From: Pleodorina starrii
Taxonomy: Eukaryota > Chlorophyta > Chlorophyceae > Chlamydomonadales > Volvocaceae
Assembly: GCA_030267565.1 (NCBI GenBank)
Contig: BRXU01000050.1
Location: 310,001 to 374,000 of the forward strand
Direction of reading: 5' to 3'
Length of the DNA stretch: 64,000 nt
Shown: piece by piece, positions 11,501-24,800 of the stretch
Position numbering within the stretch: the first letter of the stretch is position 1
How the letters are laid out: each line of letters starts with the position of its first letter
Notes under the pieces: generated by a model
What the model was told of the DNA's origin: nothing
The model's database searches: none
Seen by the model: the letters and a program-made list of their open reading frames with translations, nothing else
Made by a program: the position numbers and the translations under genes

Positions 11501-14500
11501 GCAGGCGAGCGCCACTTCCAGACGGGGGCATAGGGCCCCCAGACGCTCCAGGGGGGAGGAGAGGGCCTGGTGCGCCTGGATGAGGCGCTGAGAGCGCACG
11601 CGGGGTAAGCAGGGCGGGCCGGGCCGGGCCGATGCCGCGTGGTGAAGGAGCGGAAAGAATCAAACAAAGGCGGTGTGAGACCCGCGGCGATGGAAGGTAC
11701 CGGTAGGTGGGGAAGGAGCGGCGGGTACGACGGGCGGTGGCGGTGGATGGCTGAACGGTCGGGCCTTTGGGGGGCGATGGCAGGGTAGTACGGTACCCGC
11801 GGGTGTGTGTCAATACGGTAGTCGCCGCCGCAGCGAGGATGCCTTCCGCCGGGCTCCACGCATTACGCAGTAAGGGCAGACGGGACCACCCCAGATGGCA
11901 GGATGGGCCTGCCCTGCATGTTACGATGCAAAGCCAGCCCGCCAGCCCGCCGGCCCTGCGCGCTCACCTGCACATCCGCCGCCAGCGCCCGCACGCGACA
12001 CGCCTCCGCCTCCGACTGCGCAGACAACCGCGCCTCCCACGCCTCCAACGCAGCGGCCGCAGCGGCCCTGCGGGTGTGTACACACACACGGCGCGCATGC
12101 CCGCATGCGTAAGGCGGGGTGGGGGCGCGTCCCAGCTTTCCAGCCCGGGGCCGGGCGTGGCAGGGGCGGCACTGCAGCGCCCAGACTGGCCTGCGCCACA
12201 TTGCCGCATGCGGCAACGTGGCGGCGGCGCGCCGCCTGGCACGCGGCAAGGGCCCCTCCTTACGCCCCTTTCCCCCATCTCTCCCGATGAGGCAGGATGC
12301 TGAGGTACCGTAGCCTGGTGCTGGATTCTACCGCTGCGAGGGGCTGCGATCCCTTTCCTGCGTCCTGCAACGGCTCACCCCCTCTCCTTCAACACCCACG
12401 CTTCCCACCTTTCCACAACCAGTTGCAGCCCGGGGGGTAGGACAGCTTGCTGCTGCACCTGCTGCTGCTGTTGGGGCGCTGGCGGCGGATGTGCAGGTCC
12501 GCCACCGACGCCGGCGCAGGGCTCCTGGCCGGGGGTCGCGCCTCGGGAGCACCTTTCGCCGCCCGCAGGAAGGCCTACACCCCCCGCAGATGGCGCCGGC
12601 GCCGTGTCATTGCCGCTGGCAGCGGCATCCGCATCCGCCGCTGCCGCTGTCGGCTCCGCCTGCCTCCTGTCCGCGTCCGTCGCCGCCGGCGCCTTGTCCT
12701 CCTCCTCGGCCTCCTCCGCGTCTGCCGGCGCCTGCCCACCCGCGTCGCGGCCACCAGTCGGGCTCCTTCCTTCCGCGCCCGCCCGCGCCGCCGCCGCCTC
12801 TCCGCCCGCCTGCCCCGCCCCGCCCCCGGGCTCCTCCGGCGCGGCACCCGCAGACACCAACACCGCCGCCGGAGGCCCTGGGCGGCAGCCCTCCTCCTCC
12901 TCCTCCTCCTCCGCTTCCCCCGCCGCTGCTTCTCCAGCGCGCAGCTGCCCCCGGCCCTCCTCCCCCACGCCAGCACCCGCCTCCGCCGCCTTGGCCTCCT
13001 CCTCCTCCGCCCCAGCCCCAGTCCCGGCCCAGGCGCCGCTCCCGCCCCCGCCTAGCCAGCCCAGAGCGCCGCCCAGCCGCGCCTCCAGCGAGTCCAGCCG
13101 GCTGTGCAGCGCCTGTGCGTCGCGCCGCTGCTCCGCCTCGCGAGCCGCCGCCTCCGCTCGGCTGTCCGCCACGCCGTCCTCCAGCGCAATCAGGCGCTCC
13201 AGAACCAACATCTCCGACTGCGAGGCGTATTAGCGCATGGACAGGCGCGGAAAGCCAACGGCGGCGGGGGGGGGGCGGGGGGCGCAGACAGCAGTTTCCA
13301 ACGCAGCCACGCGGCTCCGGGCACTGCGAGTGAGGGCGTGTGGCCCCTCCCACCTCCCCCCGGAACAGAGGAACATGAACAACTCCAGGGGAGGAACAAC
13401 TCCAGGCAGGAGAGGGAGAGGGACACAAAGCCGGGCCGCTCACGGTGCTTGCACGACCGTGCCTGCAAGCCGGCGCGTCCTGGCGGGCAGGACAGGACAG
13501 GAGCGTCAGGACGAGGGCGGGATGGGATGGTGGCGCGGCCGCCGCATCACAACCGCCCGTTTCATTGATTTGGGCCGCCTCTCCGGCTCCGCCCTTCCGG
13601 CTTATTGCGGATCTTTCATACGGACGGACAGACGGACGGGCGGCGCACCTGCTCTCGGGCCTCCTCGGCTTGCCGGGCCTCCGACGAAGCGCGAGCCAAG
13701 GCCGACTCCAGCGCCTGGGATGGGGGCGAGGGTCGTGGATTGTGCAATGTGGGCATGGTTGGAGGGATCAGCAGGGAAGGCCGCGAGGTGCACGGGCGGC
13801 GCAGCGCAGCGCCGCACGTGCCCCACGCCGTGCGCCAGCCATTGCTGCTCTTGCTCGCGGCTGCTCTTGCTCCCCGCAGAGGAAGGGAGGAAGGAAGGGA
13901 GGGAATTTTGCCCGGTGTGCGGCGCGCGCGCAAGGCGCAGCTCGGGGCACGCCCGCCCGCGTCAAGCCGGCACGCGGTACGCACCCGCCTCACATACTTA
14001 CATACCTACATGTCCCCCCAACGCCCCTCACCTCCACCCGGGAGACGACAGCTCGCAGCTCGTCCTTCCGCGCCAGAAGCAGTGCCTCCGCCCCGCTGCC
14101 CCCGCCCTCACTCCCCTGCTGCTGCGCACCCCCACCACCCCCGCCACCGCTGCCGCCAAGCTGGCACGGTGCATCTCCTCGCTGCCTGCTGCCGCCAGGA
14201 GCCGCGGCCGCGCCCGGCGCTGCTGCGACAGTGGCCGCTGAAGCGGCCGCAGCAGCCGATGACCCAGATCCTCTCGGCACAGCGGCAGCGTGGTGGTTGT
14301 TGCTGCTGCTGCTGCCGCCGGGCTGGGCGCCTTCCGGGGCGCGTTCACTGCAGAAGACGGCGGCATGCAGTTTCGCCACCTGCTGCTGCAAGGATTGCAG
14401 GCTGGCCGCCAGCTGTTGCTCCTGCGGGGGGGGGATGTAGGGGCGTTGGGCAGGGCAAGGCATGGGCTGGGGCAGAGCGATGGGGGGTGAGGGTTTACGA

Positions 14501-14725
14501 GAGTCGGGTGGAGAAGCCAGAGTACGAGAAATGGATGGGCCACTGGGAAGGCATGGGCCGTTGGTGTTTGTAGTGCCTGTTGCCCTGGTGAGCGGCTGTA
14601 GTGCCTGCTGCAATGGCGAGAGCCGCGGCCCGTTCAGAGACGTGTATCACCTGGAGGCCGCGGAGGATGTCGCTCTGGTGCTGGCATTCCTGAGCCGTCC
14701 GAACCAGCTTGGCCAAGTCCACGAG
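8585..14725 (-). CDS. Large Gln/Ala/Gly-rich coiled-coil protein (5' end unresolved)
   Basis: Seven exons fit in phase: 14725-14651, 14421-14032, 13714-13649, 13217-12409, 12067-11968, 11587-11229 and 11072-8585 (TAG). They encode at least ~1,250 residues beyond the first three exons. Helical, heptad-like stretches occur in nearly every exon: LVDLAKLVRTAQECQHQSD, LAASLQSLQQQVAKLHAAVF, LESALARASSEARQAEEAR, SRLDSLEARLGGALGWL and AWEARLSAQSEAEACRVRAL. Between them are long poly-Gly, poly-Ala and poly-Gln runs. The 830-residue last exon is almost entirely low complexity, with a basic RRRRR patch and an Asp/Leu repeat (DLQDLDLDPDLDLP). No enzymatic motif is visible and I do not recognise the protein. 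A structural or scaffold role is inference. More 5' exons probably lie upstream of 14725; a fragment DVAALELK near 14895 is a candidate. Confidence 0.6.
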
Positions 14726-15380
14726 CTGGTGGCCCGGAGATGGAGGGTTTGGTCACAGGGAAGGGTGAGCAATGTCAGCAACAGTCCTCCTGGGCTCGTT
14801 CGATGCCACGGTACCAGGATCAGCAAGTGATCGGGAGCATGTAAGCATAAATTAACAACTGCCACAAGCACAACCTTGAGCTCCAGCGCGGCGACATCTG
14901 GTCGTGTTTCCGCAGCTCCTGGCGCGCCGGTCTATAAACGGGCCGATTGAGGATATTATAAACCTCCAAGTATAGCAGCTGTATGCTCAGGCTCGTTACC
15001 TGTTGGGCAGCATAGGAACGTCTCATTTTCGTCAACCCCACACGGACAGCTGTCGCTGCGAAACAATTTCACCGTCAAGACATGATTGCATGGGCTATAT
15101 GCTACATTCTTGACACGAACGACCTTTGCTCCCCGACAAGCTGCTCGGCGACGCTGCGTCCTGCGTGAAATGGATACGGGCCGACGGGAACGGAGAAGTT
15201 CCAACCGACAACGACTATGCAAAACGTCAGGCATAGTCGAACTGTTATTACTGCAAGTTCCTGAATGCATGTATTTATCTGCTCACTGAAGGGTTACCAC
15301 GCACTCGTTTAGGGCTTCAAAAGTAGAAGTTTCGCTCGTGTATTAATTATAGGTATTGAGAGAGCCGGGCCAAAAGTAAA

Positions 15381-18300
15381 ATGAGGAACCCAAAGAAGGT
15401 TAAAGCAAAGCTTAAAAGCAAGGCAAAGCCAAAGGCAAAAAAGGTGAGAGCTGGCGAGCCGCCGTTTCGGGAGTGATTTGCGTGTAATTGGGGCTGATTT
15501 TGCTGTGTAGGATGAAGAGATGGAACTTGACGATGAACCATCAACGTCGACTGCCAAGGTGCGCGCTTGGGGCTGCTCGTCGCTGCGGCGGCGCGCGACG
15601 ACTAACGTAACGTGAAGTCGCCCCACCCCACGCTTGCCTAGCAATAAGGCATGGCAGCCTTTGGTGTCCTGTCTCGCTATGCACATGTTCCTGATGTCGT
15701 ATCGGTGTCTTGTTCAGGTCTGGCGCCCGGGCATCGACCCGGTGGACGAGGATGAGGAGCTGGCGTATGACCCAACAGCCTACGACTGCCTACACCGCTT
15801 CGAGGTGGACTGGCCCTGCCTAAGGTGCGCTCCCGCGCGCTCGACAAGCTTACGCCCGGGCCCATAACCCTTCCCCACAGGGGCCGGTCTGCGGCCTGCA
15901 AATATTATTTCCCCACTCACTCACCCGGTGCTAGCTAGGACTCTGGGCTCGCCGCAGCCCCCCACAGCCCCCAAACGCCCCCACATCTCCTTCTCATCAT
16001 AACAACGCAACCCTCAATGCAACCTTCAACCCCTCTCGACCCTTTCCAATTACGATTGCCCCTCCGCGCAATACCGCCCGCCGCTCCTCTTCCCCCCGCC
16101 GCGCAGTTTTGACATCCTGAAGGATGACCTGGGCGGCCCCCGCAGCTCCTTCCCCCACACCGTCTACCTCGTATGCGGCACCCAGGCCGCCTCCGCGCGA
16201 CAAAACTACGTCGCCTTTCTCAAACTGGCGCAGCTGGGCCAAGGCCGCCACGGCAAGAAGGCCGCGGCGGACGAGGATGACGACGACTCTGACGCCTCTG
16301 ATGACGACGACGACGATGATAGCGACGGCAGCGGCGACGACGAGGAGGAGGGCGGCGCGGAGGGCGACCGGGAGATGGGGGACGCGGAGGGCAAGGCGAA
16401 GGGCAAGGCCAGCATGCGCGGCGCCAAGGGCGAGCCGCCGGCCACGTTCCACTACCGCCGAGTGGCGATGCCGTGCGGGGTGAACCGGATCCGGGCGATG
16501 CCGCAGCAGCCGGCGCTGGTGGCGGTGTGGGGGGACAACGCGCAGGTGGGTGCGTGCGTGTGTAAGCGTTTGTGGGTGGCTGGCTGGCTGGCTGGGTGGG
16601 TGTGGATGGGCTGGTGAGTCGTGAGGATTGGGGCCGGGGCGGGGCAGGGCCTGAGAGCTGAGCGCAGGCAGGACAGACCGAGGCCCGCATGCTCTGCATC
16701 GCTCCCTCCGACTCAGGTACCTGTGACCTGTCCATCAAAAATAATCCGCAATACACCGGTAAAAATCGCGCAGGTACGGCTGATCGACGGCTCCAAGCTG
16801 GTTTCGGAGCTTGCTGCCGAGACGGAGCCCACCGCCGCCACCGCCAAGGGCAAGGGCGGCGGTGTGGGCAAGCCGCTGGAGCTGCGGCCGCTGGCGAGTC
16901 ACAGCCACAGCGCGGAGGGATACGCGCTCGACTGGTCGCCCGCCAAGCCGGGGCGGCTGGCTTCGGGGGACAACCGGCACCGGATCCACGTGTGGGAGCC
17001 GGCGGAGGGAGGGAAGTGGGCGGTCGGCGGGGCGCACACGGGTGGGTGAGCGAGAAAGGGAGCTCTGGGGGGGAGGGGAGGCGGAGGGAGGAGGGAGGGG
17101 GTGGCGTTGGTGGTGCGGTGCGGTGCAGGGTGGGAGTGGGAGGAGGGGCGGGAAGGCGGCCACACGCAGCGTCTGCGTAATAACCACCACCTGCTCGGTG
17201 CTCTACCCTGTTAGGAAAGAAGTCTGGGACAGCCTGCGGAGCGAGGCGAAACCGCTCTTAATGAACCGGAAACCCTAACGTGAACCACACAGGCGGGTGC
17301 GGTTCCGGCGTCGCAGCATCGGCACATACACCCCAACCCAATCCACACCACAGCCACCCACACACACACACACACAGACAACCCTGGAGGGTGTGACCTG
17401 GCAGACGGACGTTGGTCCGATTACAATACGATAGCTGAATGTGGGCCCTCAGCTGCATAAGCGCACCTGGGTGGCTTCCGGTTCGTATGCCGCGTATGGA
17501 AATGGGGAGTGTAAACCCGCGGGCCCCGCTATGTGCCCCTCTGCGCGCAGGCCACGAGGGCGCGGTGGAGGACCTTCAGTGGAGCCCCAGCGAAGAGACG
17601 GTCTTTGCGTCGTGCGGCACCGACCGCTCCATCCGCATTTGGGACTGCCGCGAGCGAGGCCGACCCATGCTGACGGCGGCGGGCGCGCACAGCGCCGACG
17701 TCAACGTCATGTCCTGGAACCGCGGAGTGTCGTACATGCTGGCGTCGGGCGCCGACGACGGCGTCGTGCGCATCTGGGACCTGCGCACCTTTGCCTCGTC
17801 GTCGGCGCCGCCGGCGGCGGGCGCCGAAGGCGCCGCCTCCGGCGCCGGCGGTCCGGCGCACGTGGCGCAGTTTACGTACCACCGGAGCCACGTGACGAGT
17901 GTGGAGTGGTGTCCGTACGAGGGCAGCATGCTCGCCTCGTGCTCCGCCGACAACCAGCTCGCGGTGCGTTCCGGCACGCAGGGGGCATGTGGGGGCGCAT
18001 GGCGCAGCCGGTTACGTGTTACGCACCAGCATCAGATGCAGCACGTCGCCATAGTCGTAGTCGTAGACGTAGACGTAGTCGAGGCAGATCATACGGTACT
18101 CGGGGGATGTCGCCCATGAACGTTCCTTTGACCCTGTGGTACCTTCCGGAGCGGGAGGCGAACCCCATTGGATATCGTACCTTACCTCGCCGTATCGTAC
18201 TGTAGTTGCTGCAGTTGCTGCACTGGCGCTCCAGGCCCAGCGAGCTGCGACCGCAGTGTCGCGCTTAGATCACGCCCGCCCACCCGCCACCCCTTCCACA

Positions 18301-18607
18301 TCTCTCACCCCTGCCGCCGCCGCCGTTTGTCGCTTCCGCTCGCTGCGTTTATCCCCACCTACTCGTCCTGTATACGATGTCGGTACGGCAGGTGTGGGAT
18401 CTGGCTCTGGAGCGCGATCCCGAGGAGGAGGCTGCGCTGGCCCCCGAGGGCAACGCCGCTGCGCCCGAGGACCTGCCTGCCCAGCTGCTGTTCTTGCACG
18501 CCGGCCAGTCGGACCTGAAGGAGCTGCACTGGCACCCGCAGATCCCCGGAGTGATCGTGTCTACGGCGGGAGACGGCTTCAATCTGTTCAAGGCGTCCAA
18601 CATGTAA
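15381..18607 (+). CDS. GRWD1: Glutamate-rich WD repeat protein GRWD1/Rrb1 (complete)
   Basis: Seven exons: 15381-15443, 15511-15558, 15718-15824, 16107-16545, 16774-17041, 17551-17963 and 18392-18607 (TAA), giving 517 residues, normal for the family. A lysine-rich start ([16 protein letters not shown]) precedes the histone-chaperone-type N-terminal motif [20 protein letters not shown] and then [12 protein letters not shown] long Asp/Glu tract encoded around 16260-16360 is the acidic region that gives the family its name. WD repeats follow: [33 protein letters not shown] with [33 protein letters not shown] and the last blade [19 protein letters not shown]. Family knowledge: GRWD1/Rrb1 chaperones ribosomal protein L3 (uL3) in the nucleolus for 60S assembly. 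The protein ends right after [10 protein letters not shown]. Confidence 0.95.
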
Positions 18608-18998
18608 CACGGCAGGGTGGCCGTGGGGATGGAGGTGGGGGTGGTGGGTGGTAGTAGGAGGTGTATGTTGGGGAGCTGAGGAGGAGGTGTAGAGGAGGAG
18701 GAGAAGGTTTGCGGAGAGCGGGCGGGCGTGGCTTGGGTATTGGTGAAGGTCGGTTGGTTGGTTGGTTGGGGAGAGGGAAGGGGTGGGGACCCAAGGAGCC
18801 TGCGTGCTGGGGGGCGAAAGGTATGGGTGGGGCCGGAGAGGAGGTGGAGCGAGGAGGGGGATGCCGGGGCGGTGGGAAGTGTTGGTGCCGGGTGGTGGCG
18901 GCGGCGCGCGGAGACGCACTGCATGAGGTGACGAGAGGGAGGAGAGGAGTGAGCGGGAGGGCCCTCTCACCTGCAGTACTGGCGGCACCTGCTAGCCG

Positions 18999-19003
18999 TG
19001 TAA
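18999..19003 (+). terminator. Possible TGTAA polyadenylation signal for GRWD1
   Basis: TGTAA is the established poly(A) signal of volvocine algae. This is the first clear copy downstream of the GRWD1 stop, about 390 bp away, a plausible 3' UTR length. The cleavage site was not seen. Confidence 0.35.
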
Positions 19004-19702
19004 CGTGCATGCACTCAGCAGCTGCTGCGTGGCCCGGGCTCTTTTGTTCCAGGACTTGTAGGCTTGCGGAGTGGGGCAAGACGCAAGAGAGGGCGTTGCG
19101 CTGCAGACCCGAGATCGGTGTGCTGTAGGGCCCCGTGCGGCCCTGTGCAACTGCCGCCCACTTCAAAGTCCAGCCCGCTTCAAAGGCATCCCGCGATCTG
19201 CGTGTCGATACGTCTTTTGACAGCTGAGGAACATGTGCTGCCAGGGGCTTGTGCTCATGTCGTGACAAGGACACTAGGGGCGAAGGGACGCTCGAGGGAG
19301 CAGACCATTACAGAGATCCCATCTGTGGCAGGGCCTCAATGCGGTTGCCCTGTTGCGTGTGTGTGTGTTACCTGGGTGGGGGTGCGTGCCCCGTACATGG
19401 ACAAAAGAAACCATACGAGCCGGAGGCCCAAGGGGGCCAAAACGCCTAAACGCACGGTAGTCAAATGCCGCACAACAAGAGAAGCGGATATTAGCGCGAC
19501 CAAAAGGGGCAATAGCGGTTCGGTGGTCCCAAATGCGTTCCAGTTGTGGTCTCGGCTTGAGCGCCTTCCGTTCCGCGCCGGCCCTGACAAGCTGCTGCGC
19601 TCAGCTTACCGGCACCGGCACCCCCGGCAGTCAAAATGCTACCCTATCCCGCAATGCAACCCTATCTCCACGTTAGTACGGAAACGCGGCGGGCCACATG
19701 CG

Positions 19703-20067
19703 TTAACAATCCTGGTCGAAGAGACGCTTGTCGGAGAGGTCGCAACCATCGAGGCCCCTCCTACCCACAAATGTCTCGTAGCTCCCAGAACGCTGCCAGC
19801 CCGCCCCCTCCGGGGGAGCCCGGGCGGAGAGCTGCATAGGGCTCTCGCTCAGGCCGTCAAAGCCCTCTTTCCTCTTCAACAACACGTGCCCCAAACCGAC
19901 GCCAACGCGACCGTAAAAAAACCCCACAATACGGTCATACGATCCGTGCGACATGGCATCGAATACCAGCCAAGCCAAGCTGTCGACCGGCCAGGCTGTG
20001 GGCCGGGCCAAAGGACCCAGGCTCGACACGCCCGCCGTGAGCTGCCCGAAGGTGGCGCCTCTCCCCT
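19703..20067 (-). CDS. Coding-like segment, unknown (possible exon)
   Basis: The minus strand reads GATFGQLTAGVSSLGPLARP, then AWPVDSLAWLVFDAMSHGSY, then DRIVGFFYGRVGVGLGHVLL, in one open frame ending at a stop at 19703. The composition looks like a real protein (alternating hydrophobic and helical stretches), unlike shadow frames nearby. I found no partner exon with matching phase; a TAG-interrupted transmembrane-like stretch (ALLQWLGLLAAAGVVVW) lies upstream near 20380. Family unknown, gene structure unresolved. Confidence 0.25.
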
Positions 20068-20589
20068 CTCCTCCCCAGCAATGTCCTGGGGATTATTGAG
20101 ACCTAGGATGGCAGTATCGCCGAAAGGTGGCTAGCAACAATTTCTGACACGCTTCCATTCAATCATGTATTCATGTTACCGGTATCTCATCCACACGGCC
20201 AGCTGCGCGGGCGAGCCCTCCCACCCATGGGCTGTCCTTGCTTCGGAGGCTGTTTTGTTTAGTAACGCTGTGCCGCAGGTGCCCCCCACTCACACACCAA
20301 CAGTGCGCATTCGAGACATGTGAAACCCACCAGACACCGCGCCCGCGCCGCCGACCCTACCAAGCCTCCCGCATCCACACCACAACACCCGCCGCCGCCA
20401 ACAGCCCAAGCCACTGTAAAAGTGCCCCCATTGCATAGCATGAGTGGCTTGGGGGGAGGGGCAGGCACTTTCCCTTCCGGGAGGCTGGGAGGCCCCGCAG
20501 AAGCTGAAAGTCTGGACCTCGAAGCGGCGGCGCGGTGCATGAATGACCCACGCAGGTTTGACACGGCCGCTTACAGCGGCACACGCAAC

Positions 20590-21540
20590 GTATTACTGAC
20601 CCACTACACATGCACGTGCTTGCACACGCGCAAAGCGCTTATCTCCCCTCCCCTGAGTGCCCGGGCACACACACACACGCACACACACGGGCACCGTCGG
20701 CTGTCGCTACATGCGCTAATGCACTCAGACACGCTGACACCGGTGGACGCGGACGGGCCGATGCCAGGACACCGACACAGACACAGACAGGTGCACTCAA
20801 CGTCACACAAAGAGACAGACATGTCAGTATTAAACCTGCATACGCAACCTGCAATACGAGCTCTCGAACTCGACGGCCAACTACGTAACCCCCTTCCCTG
20901 CACACAAGCCCTTTCCCCACGCACCGCGGCGAGAAGGCACGGTGCCTGGCCCCTTGCTTGGAGAAATCCGCTTATGAAACGAAGCGCCCTACGCGATTTC
21001 GCCCTACGCTCAAATGGTTTCACCCTTGCCTGCGCCTTTTTTGCATTTGCAAACCGACGCTCAGCAGGTGTGGATTCCATTCGCTACGGACGCGGTACAT
21101 TCCTACCTGCCTGCCTGCTTTTCCTGTCCGCCTGCTGCTGCACAAGGCCCTGCCAAAAAGGCTCGGCACGCTGGGTGAATGGGACCCACGCGGCCTGCGA
21201 TGCAGCAGACGTCAAAACGTGCGTTGCGCACATGCAAGAGCTGCGGGGCGCCTTCAGGTGCCGCTCGCCTAAATGGTTGTACGGAAGTGACGCCTCGCAC
21301 ACTCACTCACACACCTCTGCAAACCTCGCGCACACACGCTTGCATACAGCACACCTGCGCCTGCGAGGCCAGCCACACACAACACACGTACCTCGCGCTG
21401 ACATTGTCGCTTCCTGGTGAGCCACGACCTACGCACACATCATGACGAGCGAGAGCGACACGAATAACGCACATCCAAACACACACTCGAACACACACAG
21501 ACACAAACACGCACGTTCAAACAAACACACACACGCGTTC
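20590..21540. repeat. CA/CACACG-rich simple-sequence region
   Basis: Many scattered CA-dinucleotide and ACACACG runs occur on the + strand between the 3' ends of the flanking genes. No coding exon could be supported in it. Confidence 0.6.
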
Positions 21541-21899
21541 AAATACGGTACACATACACCCCTGCGGATATGCCAATGCGGCGGCGTATGTGCGCCTATG
21601 ATATGCACACAAACGCCGCCGCACCGGAAGACCGGAAGCCATACCCTCATGAAAGGCACACCGACACTACACGTGAGCAAAGAATGGCTCTGTACGCGCA
21701 ACTCGCAAGCCGCACTACGCGAGCATGTCCACACGGATCCCCCCTAAGCGACCTCCTCGGCAACCTCACCAGGCGCCCGCCCGCCCGCACGGCGCGCCTG
21801 TTCCCGCCCTGGACCCCCCCCCGGCTCATACCGGTAACACGCCCCATTCCCCATGATCCCATCAGCGCCAGAGCCACTTCAATCAGCTGCACAGACGCC

Positions 21900-24800
21900 T
21901 CAATCCGTTGCCATGCTGCCGCTGCTCAGCTCTGACATTCGCCGATGAACACTGCCCAGATCCACCGGAACCAGACCGCTGCCCTGCGGAGCACGGCCGC
22001 CGCCGCCGCCGCCGCCCGCAGCGCCCGCCGCCGCCATCGCGGCGTGGAGGGCCATGAGCGACGCGTCTGCGCCGCCGCCGCCGCCGCCGCCTGCGGCGGC
22101 GGCGGCGGCCGCGGCGCCGCCGCGGCTCGGCTGTGCGTGCTCCGACTGCCCCGCTGCGGCTGCCACTGCTGCCAGTTGCTGCAACAGCAGCTGTTCCTGC
22201 TGCTTCTGCTGCTCGGCCAGGAGTGCCTGCTGCAGCAGCGCGAGCATTTCCGGCGGCATTGCGGCGGCATCGCCGCCGCTCGCCGCCGCCGCCGCGGCTG
22301 CTGCCGCCGCCGCTGCCTGCTGCTGCAGCATGAGCTGCATCTGCTGCTGTTGCAGTTGCTGCTGCTGCTGGATCTGCTGTTGTTGCTGCTGTTGCTGCTG
22401 CTGTTGCTTTTGGTGCGAATCCGCGAGGAGGGACTGCCAGCTGGCGGAGGGAGCTGACGCTGCGCCCGCGCCCGCGCCCCCCACGGACCCCACCGGGCTC
22501 AGAGCGCTGGGACCTCCGCTGGAGGCGCGTGACAGGTGCTGCGCCTGTGCCTGTGCTTGGGCGTGCGCATGTGCCTGTGCCTGTGCGTGTGCCTGTGCTT
22601 GGGCGTGCGCCTGCGCCTGCGCCTGCGCCTGTGCATGTGCATGTGCTTGGGCGGCGGCGCGCGCCTGCATCATCTCGGCCTCCGCGGCGGCGCGCTGCGC
22701 AATCATCTGCTGTTCCTGCTGCTTCTGCTGTTGATGAGGCTGTTGCTGCTGCTGCTGCTGCCGCAGCTGCAGCAGATAAAGTTGCCGTGCCGCTGCCTCT
22801 GCCTGCGCCTGCGCCGACAAACCTGCGTTGCCCCCCGCGGCCTCGTCGACCAGCTGCGAATCACTGTTGAAACGATGCAGCCCGTGGTGCCGCTGCAGCT
22901 GCTGTTGCTGCTGCTGTTGCTGCTGCTGTTGCTGCTGGTGCTGCTGCAGCAGGGCCTGCTGCTGCAGCTGCGCTGCCGAGCCGGGGCGGCCGTTTTCGCT
23001 GACAGCCCGCATGAGCTGCGAATGAGGTGCCTCCACGCTCCTTGCCGCCGCCTGCTGGTGGTGGTGCTGCTGTGACACACGCCCCTGCTGCCCCTGCTGT
23101 TGCATCTGCTGTCGCATCTGCTGCTGCTGCTCGTAAACCTGTTGTACCATCACCAGCTTGTCCAGCAGCTGCGCCACATTCGGGTCCGCGGCCGCGCCGG
23201 GCCCCGCCAGATCGAGCAACTTGGCCTGCGTGGCGGCGGAGGGAGGGAGACGGGGAAAGCGGAAGCGACGTGTGAGATCGGCTTTGGTCTTGTCAGGCGC
23301 GCGCTGCAGAGCCCACTACCCGCCCCCCGCCCCCGCCCACTTCCCCCCCTCCCTCCCCTGGAGCGGCGCCGACGCGCTGCAATGTCCGCACGCTCCCAAC
23401 ACAGAACCCTACTACCGTATACTAGGTAAGCCCCCTCCCGATGCCACGCCACCGTATGTATTTCGCGCCTCAGGGCGCGGCGCGTCTTCCCTTCCATCCC
23501 CCAAGGATATAAAAGATAATGTTGACACCTCGGCCGTGACTCACCCGCATCTCAGCCGCGGCTGCAGCCGTCCCGGGGGGGATCTCCGGCTGCGCCGCGG
23601 CGCCCGGCGCCCGACCGCCGGGACTTCCACCCGCGGCAGCGGCCGGCGGCCCACCACCACCCGCAGCCGCCGTGCCTGCGGGCCCCGTGGGGCTGATCGC
23701 GGCGCTGCCGGCGCCGCCGCGGCTCGCCTTTCCACCACCCAGGTTGACAGAAAGCCCGATGGACTGCGCCACGGCAGCGGCCCGCACCGCAGCGGGGTGA
23801 AGCGAGTGGGGCTGGCCGCCAGCGGAGACCCGTTGCGCGGGGGCGGCCCAGGTCGCGGCGCCGCCGCCACTACCGTAGGCTGCGGCGTCGGCGTCTTCGG
23901 CCCAGTAGCTGCCGCCGGGTAGCGCGGCGGCGGCGGCTGCGCCGCCGCCGCCGCCGCGGCTGAAGCTGCCGCCTGCGGACGCCCGCAGCGGCGGCGGCGC
24001 GTCGCCGCATCCTCGGAGAGCCAGCAGGGCAGCCGGCAGCGGCGGCGCGGGCGGGGGCGCCACGCCTGCGCCACACCAAGCGCCAAGCATCGTCAACAGG
24101 GCGCGGGGGGACATCCAGATCGGCTTCTCAACTCCATGTAACGACATAAGGAAGTCCCAGGCGCGACACCGGGTTTCAGAGCAGCTTCCGCCACAGGCGG
24201 CCACACAGCTGTGCCGTCAACCCCCCATCCCACCCCCGCCCCGGGTCATATGCTGCTGCAGTGCTGCACCTCCTCCTCCTCGCCCTGTCGCAGAGGCCAC
24301 ACCCCACCAGCCGTCCGAGAAGTCGCACTGGTCGGGGACTGCCGCACACACGCACACACACCTCTCTCGTCATCGCAAGATTCGCCCCGCTCCGCCCCGC
24401 TCCGCCACACCCCGCCACCCTCCGACCCCGCCCCACCGCCGGCTCACCGAAGGTCTGTAGGATGTCGGTCACCCCGCGGCTGAAGTCCTCGGCCAGCTTG
24501 AGGAAGCGGGGCTCGCGACGCGGGCGACCCCGGCCGCGCTCAAAGTACCTGGCAAGGCAAAAGAGGCAGCGCGCGACACACCGCAAAAAACTGTCATCGT
24601 CGAGGCAAAGCGAACACGCCGAAAGGCATGTATACATGTATACAAACCCGACGCACAGCCGAACACCGCCGCCGCTGTACATGCTCCCCATCCCTCCCGC
24701 GGGGTCCTGGGTACCGCGGGGTCCTGGGTCCGTTCGCGAACGTCCTCAAACACCCCTCCGCTGCGGTGTCGTTCTTCTCACCCTTCGCTGTGGTTTCTTA

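Noticed and set aside
19064..20134. 356-codon + strand open frame
   Set aside because: No domain, no initiation context and no protein-like composition; the minus strand reads better over part of it.
20320..21420. 366-codon + strand open frame
   Set aside because: Long because of CA-repeat content (His/Thr runs). A short stretch at its start looks slightly protein-like but has no splice support.
24066..24204. Extension of the SWT1 exon upstream (SLHGVEKPIWMSPRALLTML)
   Set aside because: The frame is open but entering it from the preceding exon breaks the phase; the acceptor at 24066-24068 restores it.
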